Assembly: GCF_905404315.1 (NCBI RefSeq)
Contig: NC_066283.1
Coordinates: 5,146,001 to 5,210,000 of the forward strand
Source: Leptidea sinapis
Lineage: Eukaryota > Arthropoda > Insecta > Lepidoptera > Pieridae
Reading direction: 5' to 3'
DNA length: 64,000 bases
Within the stretch, counting starts at the first letter, position 1; each line of letters begins with the position of its first letter. Under the pieces are notes generated by a model. That model saw only the letters and a list, made by a program, of their open reading frames with translations. It ran no database searches and had not been told where the DNA came from. Position numbers and translations under genes: made by a program. Shown one piece after another: positions 11,720 through 22,988 of this stretch.

Positions 11720-11850
11720 TTTTTTAAATTGAAACGTCGTTAGATCGATTTATCGCTCCCGAAATCCCCTGTATACTAAATTTTATGAAAATCCTTAGAG
11801 CCGGTTTCGAGATTCAGATTATATATATACAAGAATTGCTCGTTTAAAGA
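11720..11850 (-). mobile_element. Helitron-like 5' end, TCTTTAAACGAGC family
   Basis: On the minus strand the repeat starts TCTTTAAACGAGCAATTCTT right after an A, continues with TATATA and a stretch ending in a GCGATAAATCGATC motif. A second copy is at 21474-21582. The 5' TC after A fits Helitrons; the 3' end is not evident. Confidence 0.45.
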
Positions 11851-12265
11851 TATAAGATAGCTTGGGGATATTACATACACAGCTAGTAATGTTATATACT
11901 ACTACCGTTTGCGGTTGCTATCCTATCATATAACACGCTTCATTAATTTATTATATTCTCTATAAGACGTGTTCCGTTTTTGTTTTATTAAAGCAAAGTC
12001 CTAAAAAGACATGAAAAGACGATCTGAATACGAAATGATTCCTTTCAACAAACCGAACACGTTTATCAATTAGGTAAGGAAAACAACGTTGTATGCATTC
12101 AAATAAGCTGACTTTTTATTAAATTTATGTCGAACTTGGTCGAGTAGTAGGAGTTTCTATCTTAGATACAAGCGGAGAGAGTCCATATTTCTTTAGGATT
12201 TGTTTTTTCTTTGTTATTCAAGCATATTATTTAGGTTGCTTTTTGTTAAAAAATTTTTAACAAAA

Positions 12266-13313
12266 AACAACAGACTTCATAAACACTATTCCAGAACAAT
12301 AGTTATAATATTGCACTAAAATGTATAAAAATAATTGCGTATTTTTATACAATCTTATTAATTAATCTAATTCTAGTTACGATTATTGTTATTTTTGGAA
12401 TTGGTGTCCTTCCGCCGTGACACACTCTCGCCTCTTCGCCTCCTCACGACTTGGATGACACCGACTCCAAAAATTACAATAATCGTATCTAGAATTAGAT
12501 TAATTAATTAGATTGTATAAAAATACGCAATTATTTTTATACTTTTTAGTGCATATTATATCTATTGTGGATATGCGTGTGGATCTAGTATGACATTATT
12601 TTGGAATACTTAGTGTTTTTGCAGTTGTTTGGTTTTTGTTAAAAAAAAATATTTTATGATTTTTAGTGAATTTGTTGTACACTAACTAACAATTTGTCTA
12701 AATATGTGTAGATATACTAAATTTTTCAATGCAGCAATGAACGTAAGCACTTTGCAATTTGATTACATACAGTTAGAAATTCTGCCACAGATCGCACCCA
12801 TACTGTACGTCGTTAAGGATTGGTACATTGGTCATCATATTTGACTATGACAATCACTTGACCATAACTAAGTTATGGTGGATGACTTAAATATCCGGAT
12901 AGCATAAAAAATATTCGGAAGATTAACGTTAATTTGCTCCTAAGAATTGAAGATTTCCGTTATTTTGTCATGGATTCCGTAATCAAAACCAAACCAAACT
13001 CTCAATAAACTATACTTGTAGCATATCCTTTCCAATAAAAAAGATTCATCGAAATCGGTCGCGATATTGTGTTATTCGAAAATTTACTATCCACTTTGCT
13101 ATACGTGTGTATAGCAAATTTAAGACTTTTATGGTTTTCTCATGGATGCCATAGTCAGATCTGGACCATATGACCACACGGGAAGCACCAGTTTTCAAAT
13201 AAAAAAAGAATTATCAAAATCGGCTCACCCAGTCGAAAGTTTTGAGGTAACAAACATAAAAAAAAAAACATACCGACGAATTGAGAACCTTCTCCTTTTT
13301 TGAAGTCGGTTAA
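12266..13313. mobile_element. long fold-back MITE of the AACCGACTTC family
   Basis: Bounded by a degenerate AACAGACTTCATAAACAC (12266) and by TGAAGTCGGTT (about 13313). Inside, 12301-12400 and 12470-12575 are near-complementary arms containing AAAAATAATTGCGTATTTTTATAC. The right third holds CACGGGAAGCACCAG and a TGCTATACGTGTGTATAGCA palindrome shared with the 52.8-kb copy. Confidence 0.5.
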
Positions 13314-13671
13314 AAAATATTGTAAGTAAATAACGAGCTAATTTCATTTCAAACAAGTTTGCAAAATGTATCTCTGGCGAATTACTTTGTTTCATATATT
13401 GAACTGAGTGTCCTTGAGGCTTCCATTGAGCTCCGTCCTTGGCCCGATTCAATAGAGAGGCTTTCCCGGGAAGCGCTACCTTTACTTTATGAACTTTATG
13501 AGACTACATACTATGTATTTCTATTACCGTATTTTGGCTTTTATGTGCGTTTTATGTTTTCTTTAACCCTTGGGGGATTACGATGCTCTGAATATAATAT
13601 GTTTGTACGGCGGCTCTTATTTAAATATACGTATTTTTGTTCTAATCTTATCGTATATCACTTCATGTTAT
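13314..13671. other. unassigned stretch with a chance-like frame
   Basis: A 104-codon plus frame (13359-13673) is rich in aromatic residues but lacks known motifs and codon bias. Not called as a gene. Confidence 0.3.
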
Positions 13672-13800
13672 AAAACAAAGTCCTCCGCCGCATCTGACTG
13701 TCTGTCTGTTCGTGATAAACTCAAAAACGACTGCACTGATTTTCATGCTGTTTTCAATAATAGATAGCATGCTTCTAGAGGATGGTTTAGTAGTTCTATA
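13672..13800. repeat. probable interspersed repeat with CTGTCTGTCTG
   Basis: AACAAAGTCCTCCGCCGCAT followed by a CTGTCTGTCTG run and ACTGATTTTCATG resembles a repeat type I recall as common in Lepidoptera. No second copy in this window. Confidence 0.3.
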
Positions 13801-14071
13801 TAATTTGTTAAGTTATTGTGAACATATTTGTAGGAGGTGTCGGAAAAAATAAGCCGTCTGGTAGCTTTCAACGAAAACGCTGTTGTATGGAGGAATTGTG
13901 TATCTTGTATATAGGTCTACAGAAGTCTGTCATGGCATAATATGTCTCTCTCTTAAGGATAACATACTGTATCCATGTTAATAGTTTAAAAATTTGGCAT
14001 TTATAAAGCGGGAATGTATAAGCTGTTTACACTAATACGATATTAATCCTTATCATTTTATTACTACCCAC

Positions 14072-14444
14072 CACGGGTTAGTAAAAAAATAGGGACTCCG
14101 TGTCACCTTACATAACAGTTTAGCACCAAAACAAGCCGATTAACGTGTAAATACATAGCCCCACGCACACACTTGCTCTACTACAGGCCGATAGGCGGCC
14201 ATTATGAGAATTGTCATCGTCTGTGACAGATCAGTTTGCGTCTCAATAAAATATTTTAAAAATGCCGTCGTCGTTGTGAAAAAGTGTTAAAACGATACTA
14301 TATTATATGTATTTGTGGCCATAAATGATTATTTAAGGGAGAAAAAATTGTGAACAGGTATCCCCCGTAACCGCACACACACTAGGATAACGGTGCTTCA
14401 CTTGCTAATATCACGGCGCGGAGTCCTTTTTTTACGCGTCCGTG
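14072..14444 (+). mobile_element. P-element-like MITE with THAP start, copy 1
   Basis: The 373-bp element begins CACGGGTTAGTAAAAAAA and ends in TTTTTTTACGCGTCCGTG, inverted termini of about 30 bp. It is flanked by a perfect 8-bp target duplication CTACCCAC (14064-14071 and 14445-14452). An internal ATG opens MPSS-like then VVKKC, the degraded form of the MPSCVVKKC start in copy 2. 8-bp duplications and a THAP zinc finger at the transposase N-terminus are known of P elements. The copy is non-autonomous, with no transposase beyond this start. Confidence 0.75.
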
Positions 14445-14452
14445 CTACCCAC

Positions 14453-15094
14453 ATGAACTCTTGAATATTCGTTTTCTGCCGGATAATTTGAATATTTTGT
14501 AACATCCGTTCGTAAATTCCAGTTTAAAACAAGAGGATTTTAAACTAGCATGATTAACAACCAGATAATTGCTCATTACCATTCAGTTTTCGTCATCGCA
14601 GCTAAAATTAGTGAATGTGCGTGTCTACTGTTTGACCTAGTTCGGTAATACCCCAGTGTTTTACCGTACTGTTTTCAGTAAAATTTGTGTAGCCAAGATA
14701 TAATAACTATTGATTAATCTGCATTAAGTATTTATGCCATATTAAAATTCAAATTTAAACTTTAAATATTATTTATTGAAAATATGATTTTAAAATCACT
14801 TAATGAACGTCAAAATCTGCGGCACCTGCGACAAAAACTGTATTTTGCCCTCTTGGTGAACAATTAAGTATTTTAATATACATTGCAACCATTTTAGAAT
14901 TGCCGTAGATTACTACGTGTGCTGCTTGATTTTTTATTAAGTTGCAAGATGTGCAAGTGCAGATTGATTACTACTATTGTGTGTTGATATATTTTACACA
15001 CTCTGTCAAAATTTCAGCTGCCTTACTATCCTGGTTGACGTAACAGTGGAATCTTAAAAAAATGTTCCCATTGATCCCATTTTTGCAAGCAAAA
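14453..15094. other. unassigned AT-rich stretch
   Basis: No coding or repeat signal recognised. Confidence 0.4.
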
Positions 15095-15210
15095 TTCAAT
15101 AACGAGCTTAGCGAGTGATTCTGTGCTAGAATTATGCGGAGGATTCTAAAGTTCAATCACGAGCTAAGTGAGGGTTTCTAAGTTAGATTCCTGAGCCTAG
15201 TAGAGGATCA
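15095..15210. repeat. imperfect short tandem repeat
   Basis: Two to three diverged copies of a unit of roughly 55 bases that contains AACGAGCTTAGCGAGTGATT or ATCACGAGCTAAGTGAGG followed by a TAGAATT/TAGATTC segment. Confidence 0.45.
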
Positions 15211-16387
15211 AATACCTTAAAACTTTCTAGGACTAGCAGTGACTTTAGTTTTATTTTATGGTAAAGAAGGACCAACGGGCGTACGTGTCACCTGGTGTTA
15301 AGGCGAAGAGTAAGCTGAAAACACGCAAACATGGTGTTTTTAGACAAGTTTTGTGGTAAAAGTATAGCATTTCGAGCTATGAACACTACTTAATCCTGTT
15401 ACACATATCCTTAAGTCTTATTTGTAGGTTATTTGTAGGCTAATGCTTGCTGTTGGTTATAGTTAACACTGCTGAGCCTAATTTGAACTATCACATTTCT
15501 TTGAAGTTAAGTTTATGGCATGGCGTGACGCATTTTTTTGGTACTTCTCTCATAAAAGTTATTCTTATAGCTTGTACTTTTTTGTGTAGGTTCATTAATT
15601 CAGATTAGTAGTGAATAACGAGGATTGTAAGCATATAAACTGTTTTCCACGCAAGAATTTTGAATATATTGGCTTTGTTACATAGATGGCGGGCCGGCAG
15701 CCGTGAACTCATATCGCTCAAGGTCGCTGGCATTTAGTGTCGACTTAAGTGAGCACCGTCGCCCAATTCTCATGCAACTACAGAGGAATCGCAGGAGCGT
15801 TTAAGGATCGCGCTTTTATTGAAAGTACCTACCCATATCGTTTCGATAAAATACTTCTTTTTGGCATTGCAAGAGAATATGAGTGGCTGTAACCAATTAC
15901 TTTGGCCGACAAAATCTTGAACTGTTTAAATAAAATCTAACCAGTGATATCCTGCGCGACAGTATTGCCATACCCTCCTCATCGACGATTTATCGACTTT
16001 ATAGTGTCATTGTACCAATGTATCAAGCGAAGCGCGCCGTCTCAAATACTTCCATCCACACATGAGGCTAATAAAATGTCGTCTATGTTTATTTAGGTTA
16101 CGAACATAAATCAGCGCTCTCTTCTCTATTTGTTTGTTTTACTTATAATGTTGGCTTGAGTGGACGAATTTTAACATTTTGTTTGGCTACAAATTCTTGG
16201 AAATGTAAATATTGTTACTGTGAATTCCTCGTTGTGATAACATGAAAATATGATTGTAGGTATACACATAACTATGTTTATATATTTTTATACATCACGT
16301 GCTTCATTAATTTAATCAATGTAATCTGTACCCGGGTTAGTTGAATAATTAACTAAATAAAATGTATGTTGTGACCATATTAATATA
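15211..16387. other. unassigned stretch, partly GC-richer
   Basis: About 15680-15830 is GC-richer than its neighbours (GGCGGGCCGGCAGCCGTGAA), but frames there are closed by stops. Nothing else supported. Confidence 0.3.
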
Positions 16388-16860
16388 CTAGCAATGCCCG
16401 GCGGTTTAACTCGCTTAGATACCGATCGATAGTGGTAAGTCTACTAACGGCCGTTCCCAATATTCAGTCTATCTCTTACTTGAGATAAAAATCGTAACTA
16501 TCGTTGACTTCTCTTTGCCAATAAACTTATCGACGGTAACTCACCTTATCCGTACACATTGTCTGTCTATGGGACGACGTATAGCTTACCAGCGATAGAA
16601 GTTTATATGGAAATTGCAATTCACGTGTCCCAATATAAGGCGATAAGAATGAATTATCGGGTATATAGAGACAGCTTCAGATTATTGACAGCTAATTACT
16701 GACAGTAGAAGGTAGTAATTTATCACTATCTGTAGATAGTATATTAGGAACGGCCGTAAGTCGGACTATAGATTTATTTTTGTTAACATAAAAGCTGTAT
16801 CTCACTTCGTTATTATTCTATGAGTGCATTATATCTTTTGAATGGAATGTCCGATTTTAA
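16388..16860 (-). mobile_element. Helitron-like element split by a MITE
   Basis: The plus strand begins CTAGCAATGCCCGGCGG, the complement of a Helitron 3' end, and continues with AGTCTACTAA. After the MITE at 16448-16756 it resumes as TAAGTCGGACTATAG. The uninterrupted relative is at 32919-33080. Confidence 0.5.
16448..16756. mobile_element. Harbinger-like MITE with TAA target duplication
   Basis: 309 bp, starting CGGCCGTTCCCAATATTCAG and ending TATATTAGGAACGGCCG (inverted termini). TAA is present once on each side (16445-16447, 16757-16759). The related empty site at 32.97 kb has a single TAA between the same flanks, so the insertion borders are certain. A 3-bp TWA duplication fits PIF/Harbinger. 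Confidence 0.75.
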
Positions 16861-17104
16861 AATTTAAATAGTATTGAACAGGTATTGATATAGTCTTTAA
16901 TAACATATATTATTAGAGATATTATATATATAATTTAATGGGATAAGGAATAATACAGAGGTTAGAATCGGCACTTACATCAACTTTTAAAATTAAAAGA
17001 ACGTATTTATAGTGGCATAACTACAGTTGGTACTTGGACGTATGGTATCGCGGACTTTTTGTTAAAAATTGATACGTTCTATAATATGAAACATTCATTC
17101 ATAC

Positions 17105-17430
17105 ACTCACGCCTTGTTGCCGTCGGGGTAGGCAGAGACAATAGAATGCCATTTGCTTCTATCCTTATAAACCTCACGCGCTTCGTCTACATTCATTACT
17201 CTTTTCATACATGCTCGCCGGTTGCGGGTGCTTCGGACCTCTCCTTTTCTCAAAACGTCCCCAATTTTGGTCGACGAATGTTCTACGAGGTCTCCCGCGA
17301 CCGACTTGCCCACACACACTTGCCTTATATATTTGATGCGTCAATATTTCTTCACTCATCCGCTCCACGTGTCCAAACCATTTCAGCATTCCTTTTTCAG
17401 TCCTTGTCACAACATCCTCTAACCAATCTC
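17105..17430 (-). pseudogene. LINE reverse-transcriptase C-terminal tail (RTE-like)
   Basis: The minus strand reads KGMLKWFGHVERMSEE, then VGRGRPRRTFVDQ; after a frameshift follow STRNRRACMKRVMNVDEARE and WHSIVSAYPDG before the stop. This is a well-known C-terminal tail of insect non-LTR reverse transcriptases. The polymerase domain itself is absent, and at least one frameshift breaks the frame. It is a 5'-truncated dead insertion. A long plus frame over the same bases is its antisense shadow. Confidence 0.75.
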
Positions 17431-17944
17431 CCTCAAACCACAGCGCGCTCGTATTACCGCATTCGGAATTCTATCAGTCAGTCTTACCCCACACATACTA
17501 CGCAGTGATACATCAGTGACAGGGAGAAGTAGCTGTATATGAAACAGAGGCAATCATAACGACTGCTGACAGAAGTGATCACTGAATGCAATGGAATACC
17601 CACAGAATAGGTAAAAGACAAAAACTTTTCTGTGGGAATACCTATACTTATGAAAAAATTGTCAAAACATGGTTCGAAATCGAAAAACATTAAAGTAACA
17701 TTAACAAATGATCTATTAAATACAAATAAATCATTAATTAGTTAATACATAAACTAGTTAATACTAATAACACCACAAACAAACGCTCTCTTATAAATGA
17801 CTCGCTAACTCTTAACAAATAATGAAATAATAACGATTAAGTCAAATATATAATATATTATATAGACCTACCAGATGTATCGTACTACAATTTATTATAT
17901 TCGATTGCCATCTTGCAACCCTATAACGGATTTGTGGATGGTAC
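17431..17944. other. AT-rich, nothing recognised
   Basis: Microsatellite-like TTAATTAGTTAATAC words only. Confidence 0.35.
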
Positions 17945-18231
17945 AGAATAATATAAAAATCGCGATACAAAAATAGGGTTTGATCGTAGAGGGTTGAAAA
18001 TTTAGGGTTGTATGTATTTTTTAATGTTGTATCATAAAATAATAAATATAAAAATAAAAAAAATTGTCGAAAAATAAAATATATTGAAAAAAAATATATA
18101 TATATATGAAAAATAGATGGTAGCTGATTTTCAGACCTACCTGATGTACACACAAATTTTAAAACAAATTGGTTTAGCCGTTTCGGAGGTGTTTGGTAAC
18201 AAACACCGGGACGCGAGAATTTTATATATAA
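17945..18231 (-). mobile_element. Helitron-like element, GATCGTAGA family, truncated
   Basis: Same family as the clean copy at 30708-30992: AAAATCGCGATACAAAA, TTGATCGTAGAGGGTTGAAAA, AAAAATAGATG, TCAGACCTACC and CACGAGAATTTTATATAT-type segments in order. Its left part is altered and its right end abuts the next Helitron. Confidence 0.6.
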
Positions 18232-18607
18232 CTAGCTGACCCGACAGACGTTGTTCTGTATATAATAAATAAAATAATGTTTTTATATGAATTTGTCAAT
18301 AATATATCATTACATCAAAAATTACTTCGTAAAATATGCACCCTGCCGTCGTAATGAAATTGTTTCACAGCAGAACTGTCAAACCGTGCGTCAGTAAATT
18401 CTCTCACAGAAATGATGTATGGACACATCAAAGGAAAAAGAAATTTGTTGTTTTTATTAAATTTAGCAGCATTTTCATATTTATTCACCTTTTATACCTT
18501 CTCTGGACTTCCACAAATAATTCAAGACCAAAATTAGCCAAATCAGTCCAGCCGTTATCGAGTTTTAGCGAGACTAACGAATAGCAATTAATTTTTATAT
18601 ATATAGA
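18232..18607 (-). mobile_element. non-autonomous Helitron, dimer unit 1
   Basis: On the minus strand it starts TC (18607-18606) followed by TATATATATAAAAATTAATTG and ends CTAG (18235-18232), followed by T. Just before the CTAG end the minus strand has ACAGAACAACGTCTGT, a hairpin (ACAGA/TCTGT) as expected near a Helitron 3' terminus. No protein is encoded. The start TC directly follows the CTAG of unit 2. Confidence 0.75.
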
Positions 18608-18991
18608 CTAGCTGACCAGACTACTACAGACGTTGTTCTGTATATAATAAATAAAATTATGTTTTTATATGAATTTGTCAGTAATATATCATAAAATCAA
18701 AAATTACTTCGTAAAATATGCACCCTGCTGTCGTAACGAAATTGTTTCACAGCAGAACTGTCAAACAGTGCGTCAATAAATTTTCTCATAGAAATTATGT
18801 ATGGACACATCAAAGGAAAAACAAATTTGTTGTTTTTATCTAATTAAGCAGCATTTTCCTATTTATTCACCTTTTAAACCTTCCCTGGACTTCCACAAAT
18901 AATTCAAGACCTAAATTGGCCAAATCGGTCCAGCCGTTCTCGAGTTTTAGCGAGACTAACGAACAGCAATTCATTTTTATATATATATAGA
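18608..18991 (-). mobile_element. non-autonomous Helitron, dimer unit 2
   Basis: Second unit of the head-to-tail dimer, closely similar to unit 1 along its whole length. The minus strand starts A|TC at 18991 and ends CTAG at 18608, immediately joined to the TC of unit 1 with no spacer. Confidence 0.75.
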
Positions 18992-19009
18992 TACATATGT
19001 ATACAATGT

Positions 19010-19430
19010 AGTATAACTATATTTACAATACTATGACTACATAATATTAAAAATATCATAACGTGGAAGCGTACCTAAAATACTGGCCACAATTGCGCGT
19101 TGGATAGCTAGGCTGATCCGTTGACCAGCGCTCGGTTTCCAGTAGCCTTATTGAGGCGCGAAGATAGTATTTTGAACATTCTCCGTGCCTCTGGGCCCCA
19201 CGGGCCAAGTGTCTCGACACCAAAGGGCACAAAGATGAATGACTCACTGAGACCAACATATTTGCGACGCTTGCCGTCTTCGGCAGTCGAAGCAGCAGCC
19301 GCAGCACCAACTGACGTAACTTGGACATGAGAAGGCGCCAGAGTGTCGACGCAAGTAGCGTCCCACACCAGCGCCCTTCCCCGTGCCCAAGCCACCAGCG
19401 TCATTCCATCAGGACGCTTGCAGTGGAAAA
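19010..19430 (-). pseudogene. retroelement C-terminal domain (PDG...WDATCVDT), copy 1
   Basis: A 116-codon minus frame (19108-19458) reads RPDGMTLVAWARGRALVWDA, then CVDTLAPSHV, an alanine-rich stretch, RRKYVGLSES, FVPFGVETLGPWGPEARRMF and LNKATGN. After a frameshift QRISLAIQ follows. I recall this domain at the C-terminus of reverse transcriptase proteins in many invertebrates. The RPD-x(n)-WDAT spacing recalls a PD-(D/E)xK nuclease, but the lysine is not evident, so that reading is inference. The alternate minus frame starting at 19056 and the plus frame are shadows. Other copies: 58400-58820 and 62099-62250, all on the same strand. Confidence 0.6.
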
Positions 19431-19615
19431 TAGTAGTACAGTAGTAGTATATACACATTTATATACGTATATATATTATGCATTTATATAAGTCGCTATA
19501 CTTATGCGTTGTTAGACTAGCGCAAGCAAGTTTCTCGTCGTAATATAATATAAGGTTTTTCACTCTACTAAAAATCACTCAACATGGATTAGGAAGTTTT
19601 CACTTTCAGTGAATA

Positions 19616-19803
19616 TAATAATAATATTAACACGCTACTCACACAAATTATCTTGCCCCAAGTTAAGCACAATGATATATTTAATACAATATACTTACTT
19701 AAACATACATAAATACATTTAAACATCCTTGACTCGGAAACAAACATCCATATTCATCATATAAATGCTTGCGCCTAACGGGATTCGAACCCTTACATTA
19801 TAA
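19616..19803 (-). mobile_element. tRNA-derived SINE, 5'-truncated
   Basis: Same body as 23505-23757: CACACAAATTATCTTGCCCC, TTAATACAATATACTTACTT, GACTCGGAAACAAACATC, and a GGGATTCGAACCC B-box complement. The A-box half is gone and is replaced by a (TA)n run (about 19804-19826). Confidence 0.6.
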
Positions 19804-20074
19804 CATATATATATATATATATATAAGAGATTTCCACGTATATAGTCACTCATCACGATATCTCTGGAACCATAAGGCGTAGAGACTTGAAATTTGGTTG
19901 GAATATTCCTTTCGCCGAGTAGAGGTCAGCTAAGAATTAAAACGATTTTACAAAATCCAAAATAAAAATTCAAGATTTACAAAATTAACTTATCATTTAT
20001 ATTTCTTAAGAGAACAAAACAAAAAGGTTTAAAAATTATGTAATGGGGCATAAAAATTTTAGAAATGTTAAGCT

Positions 20075-20121
20075 GGGGCATGGCCTAAAAAGGTTCTGGG
20101 GCATGGCCTAAAAAGGTTCTT
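20075..20121 (+). repeat. short tandem duplication, 24-bp unit
   Basis: Two consecutive near-perfect copies of CTGGGGCATGGCCTAAAAAG plus GTT. Confidence 0.8.
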
Positions 20122-20439
20122 ACTTAGCAACAAAATTAAATTGTCGCAAAGGGATTTTTGTAAATTTCACCCCAATGTCTAAAGATATCTATGAATATAA
20201 AGCTGGTATATAATAAGTATATTTGGTTTATATAGAAGGACTTAAATGTAACCTAGTTAAAACCTCCCATTTTATTATTTAAAAGTTCATTAAAACTATT
20301 AAATAAATTGTCATAAGGCATTACTCAATTAATTATATAATTTATTTATTAGTTAATATTATCAATGATAATAATTAACATTATAATTAACAGTTAATTT
20401 TTAAATTTGTTATTAAGAAATAACAGTTAAACAATTTGT

Positions 20440-20515
20440 TGTTTTTTTAAAGTGATAACCCTCACTTCTGGGATTAATTTACACAACAAATTAAATTGTG
20501 TAATTAAAACTTAAT
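20440..20515 (-). repeat. SINE body fragment
   Basis: AAAGTGATAACCCTCACTTC and GGGATTAATTTACACA match the 3' body of the GATGCGGGAC SINE at 26.5-26.8 kb. Confidence 0.5.
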
Positions 20516-20813
20516 TCTAATCATAATGGTTCAATAGAATGAGTATGTAGGTAAACGTGATGTTTTGTACAAAAACAGTCGCATGCGCAGATTTTCTGCT
20601 AATGCGACGTACGAAGCGGTGCGAACTAAATATGATAACACGGTTTCCCATAACCCACTTCTTGGGATAATGGAAATTATACTGTTATAGTAATTATTAT
20701 TCTCGGAAATCCAGAGAAGCAAAATCGATTGCACATAGAAGAGCACGATATAACTTTTAAAAATATTAGTTTATAATAATAATATATTAATCAGATAAAA
20801 TATAAACTGTACT

Positions 20814-21178
20814 CACGGACGAGTAAAAAAATAAGGCCTCCGTGTCACCTTACATAACAGTGAGGCACCATAACAAGCTGGTAAGCGTGTAAATACATAG
20901 CCCCACGCATACACTTACACTAATACAAGCCGATCGGCCGCCATTATGAGATTTGCCATCGTCTGTGACAGATCAGTTTGCGTCGCAATAAAATATTTTA
21001 AAAATGCCGTCGTGCGTTGTGAAAAAGTGTAAAAACAATAATATAATAGTATTTGTGGATATATGATTATGTAAGGGAGAAAAAATTGTGTAACTGGTAG
21101 ACTCCGTAACCTCACACACACTAGCATAAAGGTTGCCAATATCACGGCGCGGAGTTCTTCTTTTTTTACTAGTCCGTG
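20814..21178 (+). mobile_element. P-element-like MITE with THAP start, copy 2
   Basis: 365 bp, beginning CACGGACGAGTAAAAAAATA and ending TTTTTTTACTAGTCCGTG, flanked by the perfect 8-bp duplication ACTGTACT (20806-20813 and 21179-21186). It is alignable with copy 1 end to end. At 21004 an ATG opens MPSCVVKKCKNN, matching the first zinc-binding cysteines of a THAP domain, and the frame then breaks. An upstream CAGTTTGCG/AATAAAATATT segment would be promoter and 5' UTR. The copy retains only the ends and the transposase start of a P-like parent. Confidence 0.8.
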
Positions 21179-21473
21179 ACTGTACTATACTTTATAACTA
21201 TCAGTTACAAATTATAATCGTATGAGTCAAATACTCGTTGAATGAAATAAAAAATATTGTCCAGTAAAATCCAGTTTTGTATTGTGTTGCCATATGTGGC
21301 TCTTAACTCGGGTTTAAGCCACATGTTTGAATGCAATAGCAACTAAAGACCAGTTGGCAAAAAATGTGTATAAATAAACATCAGGCCATCCCAACTTGGC
21401 ATGTGATATTCTTTGTAAGAGAGAAACAGTTTTAGGTTTACATTTCTGTTCATTTCATCTGTATTATCTTATA

Positions 21474-21582
21474 TCTTTAAACGAGCAATTCTTGTATATA
21501 TAGGTATAATCTGAATCTCGGCAACGGCTCCAACGATTTTAATGAACTTTAGTATACAGGTAGTTACTTGGTGATTACTTAT
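21474..21582 (+). mobile_element. Helitron-like 5' end, TCTTTAAACGAGC family, copy 2
   Basis: Starts TCTTTAAACGAGCAATTCTT after an A and runs through GGCTCCAACGATTTT to TAGTATACAGG, as in 11720-11850. Confidence 0.45.
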
Positions 21583-22141
21583 CAGGATTATAGATGTTAA
21601 CAACGTAAAATATTAATGTAGTATTAACAACATTGCAAGCTTAACAGCAACGATAATAATTATCCGATTTCAACAATATTAAAAAGTACCTAAATTATTT
21701 AAACACCTGATTTAAAAAAAAAGTGAAAGTTTTCGTATGAAGGAGTACCAAAAAGCTACAGAGAATAATACGTACCTAACATGTATTACAAATAAAAAAA
21801 TGGCAGTTTGTACGCACCGATAGAAGTGAAATCTTAGAACTTTTAGTATAGGTATTTTAATTTGAAGTTACATGTTTAAAAACAATTAAATTATTAATTG
21901 CAATTTATTTTTAAAACTTATTTTCAATAAGTAAAATATTAATCAAAAAAATCACTATTTCAACAATGTACCGTATAATATACACATTGAACTTATCAAT
22001 AAATCCATTCAATTTTACTTATAAGATATATATACACCAATGTTGCAAAATACGTCAGCTGTATAGCTACAGATATACTGCTATAAGCGTTTCGGTGACG
22101 CGAACTCAAGAGATTTCACCCATTCAAAAAGTGTTTAACTA

Positions 22142-22515
22142 TCTTAATATATATGAATTACGTGACACGTTGTTTGTCCGCAATGGACTCCTAAACTAAT
22201 GAACGGATTTTAATCGGGATTACTTAATGGAGTGCAGTTTGGTCCAACTTGAGAGATAGGATAGTTTTTATTTCGATTTGTCCATAATTATTTTTATTTT
22301 TAATATTTTTTTTTGTATGGACATATTTTCTATGAGAGAATTTATTATTATTAGTGACGCACGGTTTGACAGTTCCGCTGTGAAAGTTTCATTATAACAA
22401 CGGGGAGCATTTTTTACGAATAAATTTTTGATGTTTTGAAATATTATTGGCAAATTCCTATAAAACAGTATTTTCTTTTTATTATCTACAGAACAACATC
22501 TGTCGGGTCAGCTAG
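22142..22515 (+). mobile_element. non-autonomous Helitron
   Basis: 374 bp with A|TC at 22141-22143 and CTAG|T at 22512-22516. The left half (CACGTTGTTTGTCCGCAATG, ACTCCTAAACTAATGAACGG) is shared with 40292-40501. The right half (GTGACGCACGGTTTGACAG) is shared with the dimer at 18.2-19.0 kb. A hairpin around ACAGAACAACATCTGT precedes the CTAG end. Confidence 0.7.
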
Positions 22516-22662
22516 TATTTATATATTTTTTTAATCATTTATTCATCACGTGCGCCAGTCGAACCCATGGGCGTCTTCTAGCAATTATCAAATATATCTA
22601 TAGATACAGATAGATCTGTTATACTTATATGGACATAGTTACTTTCACATTATATCAGCATG

Positions 22663-22988
22663 TATTCCTGCCGCCGAATTCCACCTTCCACCTTCGCACG
22701 ACACGCCACAAGTTCATCCTCTCCATCTGGATGTGTGGCGGTCCTCCACAGTGCGGTTTTCAAGGAGCTTTCTTCCACGTACTACAAAGCTGTGGAATGA
22801 GCTTCCTTGTGCGGTGTTTCCGAGACGATACGACATGGGTACCTTCAAAAAAAGCGCGTACACCTTCCTTAAAGGCCGGCAACGCTCCTGTGATTCCTCT
22901 GGTGTTGCGGGAGATTGTGGGCGGCGTTGATCATTTAACATCAGGTGACCCGTACGCTCGTTTGTCCTCCTATTCTATAAAAAAAAAT
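22663..22988 (+). pseudogene. jockey-like LINE 3' end
   Basis: 5'-truncated copy carrying the reverse transcriptase C-terminus and 3' end. Readable segments in order are AAEFH-like, LRTTRHK, VWRSSTVRFSRSFLPRTTKL, WNELPCAVFPRRYDMGTFKK, FLKGRQRSCDSSGVA and a terminal run of A. A few indels split it between frames. It lacks the polymerase domain. Confidence 0.75.

Noticed and set aside
13359..13673. 104-codon plus frame as a gene
   Set aside because: No motif, no codon bias, AT-rich surroundings; could easily be chance.
17059..17508. 149-codon plus-strand frame
   Set aside because: It is antisense to the recognisable LINE reverse transcriptase tail on the minus strand.
19121..19330. plus-strand frames over 19.1-19.3 and 58.5-58.7 kb
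   Set aside because: Complements of the retroelement C-terminal domain on the minus strand.
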